From positions 1-32,484 of the forward strand of contig NZ_BMOM01000031.1 of NCBI RefSeq assembly GCF_014647075.1: a stretch of 32,484 nt of DNA, read 5' to 3'. Below are positions 32,371 to 32,484 of the stretch, one piece after another. The stretch's first letter is position 1, and each line of letters begins with the position of its first letter. Both the position numbers and the translations under genes were made by a program. The stretch comes from Deinococcus aerophilus (GTDB lineage: Bacteria; Deinococcota; Deinococci; Deinococcales; Deinococcaceae). The notes beneath the pieces are model-generated. The model searched no databases, was not told where the DNA came from, and saw nothing but the letters and a program-made list of their open reading frames with translations.

Positions 32371-32484
32371 TCGGCCAGCGAGTTCAAGCGAGACGCCGCT
32401 GGGCTCGCCCGAACGGGCGGCAACCTCTCCCACACTGCTCGCGAACTGGGCGAGGGTGCCTCATTGCTCCGCAAATGGCTGACG
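32371..32484 (+). pseudogene. Partial IS3-family OrfA at the window edge
   Basis: The frame reads SEFKRDAAGLARTGGNLSHT then ARELGEGASLLRKWLT up to the last base. This is the helix-turn-helix start of an IS3-family OrfA (pattern EFKR.AV.LA..... ..ARELGIS.SLLRKW). No start codon or usual N-terminus precedes it, so the 5' end seems truncated; the 3' end lies outside the window. Confidence 0.6.

Noticed and set aside
32181..32474. N-terminal extension of the vWA protein to a 490-aa form
   Set aside because: The extra part would encode the palindromic operator and unrelated Arg/Ser/Pro-rich sequence; the vWA domain starts after the chosen GTG.

Overview
The window is GC-rich, bacterial and looks like part of a plasmid or megaplasmid from a Deinococcus-type organism. 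This inference rests on a replication initiator of the RPA (replication initiator protein A) family beside a phased iteron array, several genes whose -10 box lies only 5-6 nt from the start codon (leaderless transcription, common in Deinococcus), DIP1984-family and lipoprotein genes of a kind I associate with that genus, and a patchwork of IS5, IS6, IS4 and IS3 family insertion sequences. No rRNA, tRNA or CRISPR array was seen.

Layout. 1-1400: unassigned sequence, a scrap of IS6 transposase and an intact-looking IS5-family element. 1551-3472: a plasmid origin, with ten 16-bp iterons spaced about 33 bp apart, an AT-rich stretch, then repA. 3501-3815: an IS6 transposase relic ending in a perfect hairpin. 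3801-6854 (minus strand): a tightly coupled operon of a damaged PadR repressor, a 77-aa protein, a membrane protein, Cu/Zn superoxide dismutase, an NmrA-like NAD(P)-binding protein and a small exported protein. 7089-7810: three small minus-strand genes. 7931-10255: a large NB-ARC/LuxR-type regulator. 10293-11232: an AraC-type HTH gene bracketed by IS6-type inverted ends, followed by a second IS6 relic. 12037-13677: a large lipoprotein with a strong promoter and terminator. 13852-15028: an IS4-family element with 19-bp inverted repeats, a 9-bp target duplication and a frameshifted transposase.

15486-19260 is the most interesting block. It encodes a 239-aa precursor-like protein with a nitrile-hydratase-leader-like segment and a Gly-rich C-terminus, a radical SAM/SPASM-like enzyme, a second SPASM-like protein lacking the radical SAM cysteines, a V8-like serine protease without signal peptide, and a small beta-sandwich protein. 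The four downstream genes are joined by 4-nt ATGA overlaps. I read it as a candidate RiPP (ribosomally made, modified peptide) pathway.

19663-25897 is a defense-like island: a NERD-nuclease/UvrD-type helicase, a phospholipase-D-nuclease/DEAD helicase/DUF3427 protein and an Mrr-type restriction endonuclease. An EcsC/SHOCT protein (26212-27039) follows. From 27936 to the right edge lies a module whose three promoters (DIP1984-family gene, methyltransferase-like gene, divergent vWA operon) share the same palindrome, TTTCGTTGAACGAAA or a one-base variant, so one unidentified repressor probably controls all of them. The right edge holds a partial IS3-family OrfA.
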